Shown: positions 1 through 6,797, counted from the stretch's first letter. The stretch is DNA of 10,111 nt from Candidatus Dormiibacterota bacterium (GCA_003164475.1 PLTL01000072.1:1-10111); one strand, 5' to 3'. Numbers and translations: made by a program. Notes: a model not told the origin generated them from the sequence alone.

Positions 1-212
1 AGGGCCATCAGCACCGTGGCCTTGAGCAGCTGCTCGGGGGGCACGCTGTGCCGGCCGGTGGCGGCGTACATGGCGTCGAACTCCGGCTCCAGATCCGCCA
101 GGACCGCCTCCACCACCGGCTTGATCCGCCGGATCGGGTGGTCGGAGGGGATCAGGCTGTCCGTGGTCAGGGTGGACAGCATCGTCACCTGCAGGTTGGT
201 GGTGCCGCGCAT
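1..212 (-). CDS. IS5-family transposase, N-terminal fragment (DUF772 / InsH N-terminal domain)
   Basis: This is the first 70 codons of a transposase; the catalytic DDE part lies beyond the window. The peptide starts MRGTTNLQVTMLSTLTTDSL and continues through IPSDHPIRRIKPVV, EFDAMYAATGRHSVPPEQLL and KATVLMAL. That pattern (DHPLR, then FDxLYAxxGRPSIPPExLL) is the conserved N-terminal DUF772 domain of IS5-type transposases, which helps bind the element ends. The reading frame is open with no stops up to the edge. The ATG at 212 is preceded by GGAGA (positions 224-220, minus strand) at 7 nt spacing, which supports this start. Whether the full element is active cannot be judged here. Confidence 0.85.
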   Translation of the reverse strand, partial: MRGTTNLQVTMLSTLTTDSLIPSDHPIRRIKPVVEAVLADLEPEFDAMYAATGRHSVPPEQLLKATVLMA

Positions 213-308
213 GCTCTGATCTCCGCAAGGCCGTATTCGACACCCCAAGACTCGCACACCGGAGTCACCTTGTGGGGACCGAATCAGCCCGCGAAAATCA
301 CCACCCTG
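1..308 (-). mobile_element. Left end of an IS5-type insertion sequence (truncated by window edge)
   Basis: The transposase N-terminus at 1-212 shows that an insertion sequence enters the window from the left. Its outer end must lie between the transposase start (212) and the stop codon of the GGDEF-EAL gene (318). A CTAG tetranucleotide at 309-312 fits the YTAR target preference known for IS5-group elements, so I place the boundary at about 308. The other end and its terminal inverted repeat are outside the window, so this boundary is an inference. The element lies 3' of the signalling gene and does not interrupt its recognisable domains. Confidence 0.5.
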
Positions 309-317
309 CTAGGAGCT

Positions 318-2621
318 TCAGTTCGCTCCTGCAAGGGGGCTCTCGACCGGGAAGCGCTGAAGCTTGTCGCGATCGGCTGGCTCAGCAGCCCGCCCCAAGA
401 CTGCCTGGAAGACGTCGCAGTCCAAGGAGCTGAGACCCTCGGCTGGCAGGGGGTCATTCCACTGCAGGAAGGTGACCGCATCGCAGTCCAGCTCTTGAAG
501 CATGTGAAGGGTGGGTTCGTCGCAGACGCCCTTGGCGGTGACCGTCATCCCCATCGCGTGAGCCAACTCGATCATGCCGTGCATGATCTTGGCGTCGTCC
601 GGCGACGTGGTCAGCCGGCCCGTGACCCCGGCCTCGAGCCGGATCTCTGTGAACGGGGAGGAACGCAGGCGGAGAAGCGCTCCGGAGGTGAAGCCGTAAT
701 CGTCTATCCCCAGACGAAGCCCGGCACGCACAGCCGCTGCGAAGAACTCGGAGGCGCCGGGCGCGAACGCCGCGCTCTCGCCGGCCAGCAGCGTGAAGTT
801 GCCGGTCGGAAGGTTGTGTGCCCCGAGGAGCGCCGCGATGGTGGAGATGAGGCTCCGATCGCGGAGGTTGCGCGGCGAGATCAGGACTCCGATCGGGACC
901 TCGCCGCCGCTGTCTCGCCATTTCGCCTGCTGCTCGACCGCCATACGGACGACCGAACGGATCAGGGGCCGGATCACCTCGCTGCGCTCCGCCAGGGGCA
1001 TGAACCGCTCGGCCTCGAGCAGGCCCAGCTCGGGATGCTGCCATCGCACCCGGGCATCGACGGCGCGCAGGGAGTGGTCACGGAGGGCCATCACCGGGGT
1101 GCAGCGCAGCTCGAGCTCGTCGTCCTCGACGGCCCGTCGCAGGTCAGCTGGGGAGACGAGATCCACGCAGCCGTCGCGCACTGCCGTGGAGGCAGCGACC
1201 GCCCAGCCTCGACCGCTGTGCTTGGCGGCGTACATCGCGGCGTCGGCCTGGCGCATGAGGGAGTCGGCGTTCTCGCCGTGGTCGGGGAAGGTGGCGATGC
1301 CGACGCTGACTCCGGTGCTGATCAGGTCATCGCCTAGGCAGAAGGGCTCCTCGAACGCCTGGAGGATCTTCTCCGCAACGCGCAGGGCGGCGCTGAAGGA
1401 GCTGCCAGTGGGCGTCAGGAGGGCGAATTCGTCGCCGCCAACGCGGGCCACCAGGTCGCTCTCCCGCACCTGGTGTCTCAGCCGCTGCGCCGCCGCCTTC
1501 AGCAACTCGTCGCCGACATGGTGGCCCCTGGTGTCGTTGACCTCCTTGAAGTTGTCCATGTCCAAGAGGAGGACGCTGAAGCCCGCCTGGCCCTTCCGGG
1601 CGAGGGCGAGGCGGTCGAGCAGAGCATCGGTGAACTGGGTACGGTTCGGCAGGCCGGTGAGCCCGTCGTGGAGAGCCTGGTGGGAGAGGACGGCCGTCTG
1701 CTCGCGAAGCTCGGTAACGTCGCGCAGCACCAGGACTCGGATTGAGCCGCCATCCCCGACGACGAGGGTGGCCACCACCTCCGCGATAAAGGTGGTTCCG
1801 TCTTGGCGATACCCGCTGGCGTCGTCGCAGTGCGAGCGCCCCCCGCTCCGGACAAGCTGAATGACGGTCATGCCATCGGCAGTCAGCAGCTGATCGATCG
1901 TACAGTCCCGCAGCGCTGCCGGATCGTAGCCGAACAGCTCCCTAGCGGCTCGGTTGGCGGAGGCCACGTGGCTGGTGTCATTCACCGTGAGCACCGCTTC
2001 GCCGACGTTGTCGAGGACGGCGGCGAGGCTGGCGGTTGAGGCCCGTAGCTGCTGCCCATGGCGTGCGAGCTCATGGAAGAGGAAACCAAACGTTACCCCG
2101 AGGAGCGTCGTCACCGTGAATTCGAGCACGAGCTGCTCGCCCAGCTGGGGCACAGCGAGACCGCGGAAGCTGGCCAGGGTCACGATCCTATCCACGCAGA
2201 AGAACGCCAGGGCCAACCACACCCCCCGGAACTCCCACCTTGCCGCCGCGAGGAGCAGCGCTGGCAGGAAGGCGATCCACAGGGTGCTATCTGGCCGCTC
2301 GTACGCCCAGATCTGGAGGAAGATCAGGGCGGCCTGAAGGGTGAAGAGGACAAGCTGGAACCATGCCCGAGTCAGCAGTTGAGATCGGCGAAGGACGGCT
2401 ATCCCGGCGAGGACGACGTAGAGGAGGACGATCAGCTGGGAGGTCAAGGCAAGCAGGGGCGCGCGGCTCGGCAAAAGGAGCCAGCACGCGACCATCAACG
2501 GTGCGGCGGCCGCGGTGAGCGTGATCAGGAGCTGCTCGAAACGCCGGGCGCTGTCCTGTGCGGCGGACGGGAGAGAGGGTATGGGCGGACTAGGGGTGCC
2601 CAAGACCAGCCTGAGCGACAT
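318..2621 (-). CDS. Membrane PAS-GGDEF-EAL protein: probable diguanylate cyclase with a degenerate EAL domain
   Basis: A 767-residue cyclic-di-GMP signalling protein. Residues 31-184 hold about six hydrophobic segments, forming an N-terminal membrane sensor of no family I recognise. A PAS-like domain follows (about 195-305), then a GGDEF domain (about 311-475) starting HDGLTGLPNR. The active site GGDEF is intact at 395-399 and an inhibitory I-site RESD sits at 386-389, exactly five residues upstream, so synthesis of c-di-GMP with product feedback is likely. The EAL domain (about 485-735) is recognisable by RWQHPELGLL and DDYG (640-643), but its signature EAL reads DAR (522-524). The metal-binding Asn position is Leu580, the conserved Lys is Glu659, and the EGVE motif is KGVC (697-700). 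Phosphodiesterase activity is therefore unlikely, although binding or a regulatory role is possible. The ATG at 2621 has only a weak GAGGG upstream. The gene stands alone beside IS and pseudogene debris. Confidence 0.9.
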   Translation of the reverse strand: MSLRLVLGTPSPPIPSLPSAAQDSARRFEQLLITLTAAAAPLMVACWLLLPSRAPLLALTSQLIVLLYVVLAGIAVLRRSQLLTRAWFQLVLFTLQAALIFLQIWAYERPDSTLWIAFLPALLLAAARWEFRGVWLALAFFCVDRIVTLASFRGLAVPQLGEQLVLEFTVTTLLGVTFGFLFHELARHGQQLRASTASLAAVLDNVGEAVLTVNDTSHVASANRAARELFGYDPAALRDCTIDQLLTADGMTVIQLVRSGGRSHCDDASGYRQDGTTFIAEVVATLVVGDGGSIRVLVLRDVTELREQTAVLSHQALHDGLTGLPNRTQFTDALLDRLALARKGQAGFSVLLLDMDNFKEVNDTRGHHVGDELLKAAAQRLRHQVRESDLVARVGGDEFALLTPTGSSFSAALRVAEKILQAFEEPFCLGDDLISTGVSVGIATFPDHGENADSLMRQADAAMYAAKHSGRGWAVAASTAVRDGCVDLVSPADLRRAVEDDELELRCTPVMALRDHSLRAVDARVRWQHPELGLLEAERFMPLAERSEVIRPLIRSVVRMAVEQQAKWRDSGGEVPIGVLISPRNLRDRSLISTIAALLGAHNLPTGNFTLLAGESAAFAPGASEFFAAAVRAGLRLGIDDYGFTSGALLRLRSSPFTEIRLEAGVTGRLTTSPDDAKIMHGMIELAHAMGMTVTAKGVCDEPTLHMLQELDCDAVTFLQWNDPLPAEGLSSLDCDVFQAVLGRAAEPADRDKLQRFPVESPLAGAN

Positions 2622-3037
2622 GGGGTCAGGGATCCCTCAAGATGCAGAGGATGCTTCCCGCCCAGGCTAGGCGAGGCCCTGAACCATTACGCCTACCTAT
2701 ACGGTCACGGTTTGGGGACTGCCCGTCGCGGCCCTATGGTCTCGACCCCCTCCCCGTTGCCAACACGACCAGACGGACTCCATTCGCGATGGCCCGGGAC
2801 GCGGGTGCGGGGGACGTCGAGCGACCCTCAGGAGGGGTATGCTGGCCGGCACCTCGCCAAACGGCAGAAGCACAGGCTCCACGATGGCGTCGCTGTGCAG
2901 CGCCCACGGCAGGATCACCACCGAATGCCCGCGCCGCCCCCCAGCCACGACGAACTCCACGTCCTTCGGCGACCTGGTCACCCGCATGGCATGACGGTCC
3001 TCAAAGTCCTTGGGACCCGCCTGCGAGCGGCCCCAAG
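2622..3037. other. Gene-poor stretch with no intact gene
   Basis: No convincing complete gene is visible. The stretch separates the GGDEF-EAL start from the BtpA/HAD debris. Open frames on both strands are mostly low-quality (Pro/Arg-rich plus-strand translations). The exception is a short natural-looking minus-strand peptide at 2827-2987, listed separately. The promoter of the GGDEF-EAL gene should lie in the first 100 bases, but I see no clear -35/-10 pair. Confidence 0.5.
2827..2987 (-). pseudogene. Possible unrecognised gene remnant
   Basis: On the minus strand an open frame starts with ATG at 2987 and reads MRVTRSPKDVEFVVAGGRRG, then HSVVILPWALHSDAIVEPVL and LPFGEVPASIPLL, before turning into Arg/Pro-rich sequence typical of a non-coding frame (the frame closes at a TAG at 2697-2699). 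The alternation of hydrophobic and charged residues in this section looks like a real protein fragment, and the opposite strand reads as noise. I do not recognise the family. The frame also stays open upstream of the ATG, so the fragment may be longer at its N-terminus. It lies inside a stretch of degraded genes, so a remnant is more likely than an intact small gene. Confidence 0.25.
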
Positions 3038-3194
3038 GCGGGGGTCACCTTCGCCGTGAGCGACCTGCGCGCGGCGAAGGAGGCCGTCCCGCGACGCCGG
3101 TGTTCGCCAACACCGGGGTCCAGGCCGAACGGCTGGCCGAGACCCTGGCCATCGCGGACGGCGTGATCGTCGGCACCAGCCTCAAGGTGGGTGG
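3038..3194 (+). pseudogene. BtpA/SgcQ-family protein, C-terminal remnant with frameshift
   Basis: Two frames read in succession give the tail of a BtpA-family TIM-barrel protein. The first frame gives FAVSDLRAAKEAVP (about 3050-3091). After a frameshift near 3092-3097, the next frame gives TPVFANTGVQAERLAETLAI and ADGVIVGTSLKVGG (up to about 3194). The family signature is the ANTGV segment followed by ADGVIVGTS. Neither the N-terminal two-thirds of the barrel nor a start codon with ribosome binding site is present. The remnant runs directly into the HAD fragment, so two decayed genes appear fused by deletion. BtpA proteins are linked to photosystem I biogenesis in cyanobacteria; in other bacteria their role is poorly known. 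Nothing functional is expected here. Confidence 0.6.
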
Positions 3195-3430
3195 CCCGCC
3201 CCCGACGTCTACCTCACCGCGGCCCGACGGCTGGGCGTGAGCCCCGAGCGCTGCCTGGCGATCGACGACTCGCCGAGGTGCAAGCCGCCAAGGCGGCCGG
3301 GATGCGCTGCATCGCCGTCCCCGACCCCCTGCTCACCGATGACTCCCGCTACCGCGACGCCGATCTTGTCCTGGACGCGCTGACCGAGCTCAATGAAGAA
3401 ATAATGCGGTCTCTCGCGTGGGCGGAATGA
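3195..3430 (+). pseudogene. HAD-superfamily hydrolase (beta-phosphoglucomutase-like), C-terminal remnant with frameshift
   Basis: The peptide PAPDVYLTAARRLGVSPERC followed by LAIDDSP (3195 to about 3274) is the motif III/IV region of a HAD phosphatase of the phosphoglycolate phosphatase / beta-phosphoglucomutase group. The usual Lys before PAPD is replaced by Trp at the junction with the BtpA fragment. A frameshift near 3272-3280 removes the usual Asn-Gly after DSP. The next frame continues VQAAKAAGMRCIAVPDPLL and ADLVLDALTELNE to a TGA at 3428-3430. The nucleophile motif DxD and the cap domain are missing. With the N-terminal half absent and the frame broken, this is a dead gene. The break could in principle be a sequencing error, but the missing N-terminus argues against that. 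Confidence 0.7.
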
Positions 3431-3607
3431 CCCCACAGCACAGCAGCTGACGCACCGGGAAATCCCCTCCGCCCTTGATGAGCCCGCATCCGCACCAGAC
3501 TGGTCTAACGCACAGCCCTGGACCTCCCCCCCGACCTCGCCGCAGGATGAGCCCTCCGGCCCGTTCACGAACTTCAGGGCAGCGTGCCGGCACCTCGCCG
3601 TCTCATC

Positions 3608-3613
3608 TAGAGT
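3608..3613 (+). promoter_or_regulatory. Candidate -10 element of the moeA operon
   Basis: TAGAGT lies 8 nt before the moeA ATG, and no Shine-Dalgarno sequence lies between them. A TANNNT box at this distance is the pattern seen for leaderless transcripts in actinobacteria and Deinococcus-type bacteria, so moeA may be translated from a leaderless mRNA. No convincing -35 hexamer is visible. The call rests on pattern and spacing only. Confidence 0.3.
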
Positions 3614-3621
3614 TAACCTCC

Positions 3622-4869
3622 ATGCATCGTTTCGAGGCGACGGACCCGTCGATCGACCTCATGCCGGTGGCCGCGGCACAGGAACGCCTGCTTGAGCTGG
3701 TTTCGCGGCGAGTTACGGCGGAGGAGCTCGTACCTATTGATCGGGGGCGGGGCCGCGTGCTGTCGCGAGCCGTGACGAGCGCGTGGGCTCTCCCAGGCTG
3801 TGACAACTCGGAGATGGACGGTTTTGCGATCCTGACGACCGACTGCACCTCGGCGTCGCCGGCAACTCCCGTGCGACTTCCTGTCACCGGGGAGACCAAG
3901 GCCGGGGCGGTGGTGGGAATGCACGTCCCCGGTACGGCGATCGCGATCACCACCGGGGCAGCGGTACCCCTCGGCGCCGACGCCATCGTTCCGATCGAGG
4001 ACACCCGACAGGACGGCGAGGTCTACGTGCTCCTGCTCGCGGCGCCTCGTCCTGGTCAGTACATCCGACGGACGGGGGAGGATGTCGAATCGGGGCAGGC
4101 GATGCTCCCAGCGGGCCGCCGGCTGCGTCCGGTCGACATCGCGGCCTCAGCAGCCGTGGGAGCTTCGTCTCTATGGGTTCGACGGCGGCCCCGGGTTGCG
4201 GTCCTATCGGGAGGCGACGAACTGGTCCACGTGGGCGCAATCCCAGCGCCGCACCAAGTCACGGATAGCAACGCAGCGATGCTCGCTGCGGCCGTCAGCG
4301 AGGCGGGTGGTGAGGTGATCGACCTCGGCATCGTCGGGGACTCTCCTGATGCTCTGCGAGCGCGGCTGCTTGCCGCCAGCGGGTGTGATCTGATCGTCAC
4401 CAGCGGGGGGGTCAGCGTTGGCCGACACGACTACGTTCGGCAGGTGGTCGCCGAGCTGGGTACCATCGAGACATGGCGGGTGGCGATGCGTCCTGGCAAA
4501 CCAGTTCTCATCGGCAAGGTCGGCGACACGCCCCTGCTCGGATTGCCGGGGAACCCGAGCAGCAGCGCGGTGACGTTCGAGCTCTTCGGGAGGCCGGCGC
4601 TGCTTGCGCTCCAGGGTGCCACGCGGGTCCATCGCCGCCGTATCGCCTTCCGCCTTGGGGAGGACGTTGATACCCCGGTGGCATTGGAGACCTACCTGCG
4701 CGTCCGCCTCGCAGACGCCACCGACGGGATCCCGGTCGCAACCCTGAGTGGTGGCCAGAGATCATCCATGCTGCGGTCCCTCACCGACGCCGACGCCCTG
4801 CTCGTCGTCCCCGCCGGCACGTCGCGGGTTCCCGCAGGATCCGTGCTCGCCGGTTTTGAGCTCGAGTAG
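3622..4869 (+). CDS. moeA: Molybdopterin molybdotransferase MoeA
   Basis: A 415-residue enzyme, normal length for MoeA. It inserts molybdate into adenylylated molybdopterin in the last common step of Moco synthesis, in the cytoplasm. Family motifs appear in order: PGCDNSEMDGFAI (58-70), TGAAVPLGADAIVPIEDT (111-128), RRTGEDV (149-155), the LSGGDEL turn (195-201), the MPT-binding TSGGVSVGRHDY (260-271), RPGKP (290-294) and LPGNPSSS (308-315). A C-terminal beta domain ends at FELE. I chose the ATG at 3622 because homology begins soon after it (PVAAAQERLLELV). The frame continues upstream to 3475, but that part is Pro/Ser/Arg-rich and unlike MoeA. No Shine-Dalgarno sequence is visible and a TAGAGT box is 8 nt upstream. 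The gene is first of three on this strand, with 28 nt to the next start. Confidence 0.95.
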   Translation: MHRFEATDPSIDLMPVAAAQERLLELVSRRVTAEELVPIDRGRGRVLSRAVTSAWALPGCDNSEMDGFAILTTDCTSASPATPVRLPVTGETKAGAVVGMHVPGTAIAITTGAAVPLGADAIVPIEDTRQDGEVYVLLLAAPRPGQYIRRTGEDVESGQAMLPAGRRLRPVDIAASAAVGASSLWVRRRPRVAVLSGGDELVHVGAIPAPHQVTDSNAAMLAAAVSEAGGEVIDLGIVGDSPDALRARLLAASGCDLIVTSGGVSVGRHDYVRQVVAELGTIETWRVAMRPGKPVLIGKVGDTPLLGLPGNPSSSAVTFELFGRPALLALQGATRVHRRRIAFRLGEDVDTPVALETYLRVRLADATDGIPVATLSGGQRSSMLRSLTDADALLVVPAGTSRVPAGSVLAGFELE

Positions 4870-4897
4870 CCCGGTGGAGAGGAATCCGGAGGGTCCC

Positions 4898-6160
4898 GTG
4901 CACGTGGTCTGCTTCGGCTGGGTGCGAGAGCGCCTCGGAGCTGAGATCCTGGTCCGGGAAAGAGCGGCCACGGTCCTCGACCTCTGGTCGATCATCACGC
5001 GTGACCGGTCTGACCTCGGGGATCCGCGCGGGCGAGTGAGGGCGGCGCGCAACTTGGTGTACTGCGACTGGGAGACGCAGATCGAGCCCGGCGACGAGGT
5101 GGCGTTCATGCCTCCGGTGGCAGGTGGGTCGGTGGACGATGCGGCGGGGCGCCGGGTCCGCACGGCACTGGTGACCGATCCCATCGACGTTGGGCGCCTC
5201 ATGGACGAGACGCGTGGCGATGGCGACGGCGCTATCGCAGCCTTCGTCGGTGCGGTTCGCAACAGAAATCAGGATCGCTCAGTGCACAAGCTCGACTACG
5301 AGGCGTACCTGCCCATGGCCGAGCGAGAGCTGTTCCGCATTGCCGCCAACGTCACCGAGCGTCACGGCCTCAGCGCTCTCGCCATGGTCCACCGCATCGG
5401 CTCGCTGGCGGTTGGCGAGGTGAGCGTGGCGGTGGTTGCGGTGGCACCGCATCGACAAGCGGCGTTGGTGGCCTGCTCGGAGGCGGTGGAGGCCCTCAAG
5501 CGCGACCTGCCGGTATGGAAGCGCGAGCATCATGCTGACGGGGCGTTCTGGGTGGACGCCCGTGAGCCTGACACCGGTAGGAATCCCGACGGCGACGCGT
5601 CGACTGACGAGCGGGAGACCCGCCTCGGAGAGGCAACGACCGGCACGGATCCTCTGGAGCGCGATGCGAGAGCTGTGATCGATGCCTCTCGCCTCTCTCA
5701 CCTGGACCAGTCGGGCACCTTCCGCATGGTTGACGTCAGCGACAGGCCGTCCACGCTCCGTGCCGCCGTGGCCGAGGCGCTGGTGCGGTTCAGAAACCCT
5801 GCGACTCTGGCCCTCCTCCGAGAGGGATCGCCCAAGGGCGATGTGCTCGCAGCCGCGCGTCTCGCGGGGATCATGGGCGCCAAGCACACCCCCGAACTCA
5901 TCCCGCTCTGCCATCCGCTTCCGCTCACCCACCTGGACGTGAACGTGGAGGTCCAGGATTCCCCACCCGGCGTCCACATTGTGAGCTCGGCTCGCTGCGC
6001 CGCATCGACAGGTGTGGAGATGGAGGCCCTGACCGCCGCGGCCGTCGCAGGCCTCACCGTGGTCGACATGTTGAAGTCGGCAGACCCGTGGGTGACGATC
6101 GAGTCGGTGCGACTGCTCCGCAAGAGTGGGGGTCGCAGCGGAGACGTTCAACGGCCATGA
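4898..6160 (+). CDS. MoaD-MoaE-MoaC fusion: molybdopterin synthase small and large subunits plus cyclic pyranopterin monophosphate synthase
   Basis: One continuous 420-residue frame carries three Moco enzymes. Residues 1-77 are MoaD, the ubiquitin-like sulfur carrier, ending EPGDEVAFMPPVAGG with Gly-Gly at 76-77. Residues about 85-222 are MoaE, the catalytic subunit of molybdopterin synthase, with GAVRNRNQ (118-125), MVHRIGSL (163-170) and LPVWKREHH (204-212) including the catalytic-type Lys208. A charged linker (about 223-262) leads to MoaC (263-420), which makes cPMP from the MoaA product: KGDVLAAARLAGI (313-325), LIPLCHPLPL (334-343), GVEMEALTAA (372-381), VDMLK (389-393, with the catalytic Asp/Lys pair) and KSGGRSGD (409-416). 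All motifs look intact, so every domain may be active. The GTG at 4898 follows GGAGGG (4888-4893). An ATG far upstream in the same frame (4748) lies inside moeA and is unlikely. MoaD must expose its C-terminal Gly to be thiocarboxylated, so cleavage after Gly77 is inferred, as is known for mycobacterial MoaX (a MoaD-MoaE fusion). Confidence 0.92.
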   Translation: MHVVCFGWVRERLGAEILVRERAATVLDLWSIITRDRSDLGDPRGRVRAARNLVYCDWETQIEPGDEVAFMPPVAGGSVDDAAGRRVRTALVTDPIDVGRLMDETRGDGDGAIAAFVGAVRNRNQDRSVHKLDYEAYLPMAERELFRIAANVTERHGLSALAMVHRIGSLAVGEVSVAVVAVAPHRQAALVACSEAVEALKRDLPVWKREHHADGAFWVDAREPDTGRNPDGDASTDERETRLGEATTGTDPLERDARAVIDASRLSHLDQSGTFRMVDVSDRPSTLRAAVAEALVRFRNPATLALLREGSPKGDVLAAARLAGIMGAKHTPELIPLCHPLPLTHLDVNVEVQDSPPGVHIVSSARCAASTGVEMEALTAAAVAGLTVVDMLKSADPWVTIESVRLLRKSGGRSGDVQRP

Positions 6161-6249
6161 CCAGGCCGGCTCCTCCAGCGTCTGCAACTCCGAGGTGTCA
6201 GGACGGCGTGGCGGGTCCGCACGTTGCGCCGTCGAGCCGGTAGCCGGCG

Positions 6250-6744
6250 GTGGAGCAAAGGTGGCTGGCCGCGGTCATCACCGTGAGCGACAGCCGGGCG
6301 CGACACGACACTGAGAACGATCCGAGCGGTGACGCGATCGTCGCACGGCTCCGCGAGCTGCCTGCCGACATCATCGACCGCCAGCTGGTGGCTGACGTTG
6401 TCGATGACATCCGAGCGTCACTCCGCAGGGCCCTCACGCACGCGCAGTTGGTCGTGCTGAGCGGCGGCACCGGTCTGGGACCCCGGGACGTCACTCCCCA
6501 GGCCGTCTCGCCTCTCCTGGACTACGAGATCCCCGGCATGAGCGAGGTGATGAGGCGAGAGGGGGTTCGCAGCACACCTCACGCCGTGCTCTCGCGACAG
6601 GTGGCAGGGGTCAGCCAGGGACGACTGGTGATCGCCCTCCCGGGCAGTCCCCGTGCCGTTCGCGAATGCCTTGAGGCGATCTGGGAAGCCCTGCCCCACG
6701 CCCTGCGACTGCTGGCCGGTGAGACCGCCCATGGCGGTGGCTGA
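6250..6744 (+). CDS. moaB: Molybdopterin adenylyltransferase, MoaB/Mog family
   Basis: A 164-residue protein of the MoaB/MogA fold, which adenylylates molybdopterin before MoeA inserts the metal. The fold begins AAVITVSDSRARHDTENDPSG (from residue 7). The MPT-binding loop is SGGTGLGPRDVTPQA (about 71-85), and LVIALPGSPRAVRECL appears near the C-terminus. All are typical of the family. The MoaB versus Mog name is not decided by sequence alone. The GTG at 6250 is the first start after an in-frame TAG at 6241-6243, so a longer form is excluded. No good ribosome binding site is seen. Instead a short hairpin (GCCGG at 6236-6240, CCGGC at 6244-6248) sits just before the start and could limit translation. 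The gene is 89 nt after the MoaDEC frame and probably in the same operon. Confidence 0.92.
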   Translation: MEQRWLAAVITVSDSRARHDTENDPSGDAIVARLRELPADIIDRQLVADVVDDIRASLRRALTHAQLVVLSGGTGLGPRDVTPQAVSPLLDYEIPGMSEVMRREGVRSTPHAVLSRQVAGVSQGRLVIALPGSPRAVRECLEAIWEALPHALRLLAGETAHGGG

Positions 6745-6781
6745 GGGGCTCCCGAGCATGGAGGGACCAGCGGGAAGGTCA

Positions 6782-6797
6782 GAAGGGGAATCCCTTC
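6782..6797. terminator. Hairpin between convergent moaB and moaA
   Basis: GAAGGG (6782-6787) and CCCTTC (6792-6797) form a 6 bp stem with a GAAT loop, in the 95 nt between two convergent genes. There is no T-run on either side, so it is not a canonical intrinsic terminator. Its position makes a bidirectional transcription stop plausible. Confidence 0.35.

Noticed and set aside
48..1337. Long plus-strand open frame (429 codons) opposite the GGDEF-EAL gene
   Set aside because: Its translation is Arg/Gly/His-rich with no domain, while the opposite strand encodes clear GGDEF and EAL motifs. It is a GC-rich antisense shadow.
2058..3059. Plus-strand open frame of 333 codons across the GGDEF-EAL start and the following gap
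   Set aside because: Composition is Arg/Gly/Pro/Glu-rich and repetitive. It overlaps the membrane domain of the real gene antisense and shows no family motif.
3475..3621. 49-residue N-terminal extension of MoeA
   Set aside because: The extension is Pro/Arg/Ser-rich and unlike any MoeA. The ATG at 3622 gives normal family length.
5279..6187. Minus-strand open frame of 302 codons opposite the MoaE-MoaC part
   Set aside because: The sense strand carries intact MoaE and MoaC motifs. The antisense product is His/Arg-rich without recognisable features.
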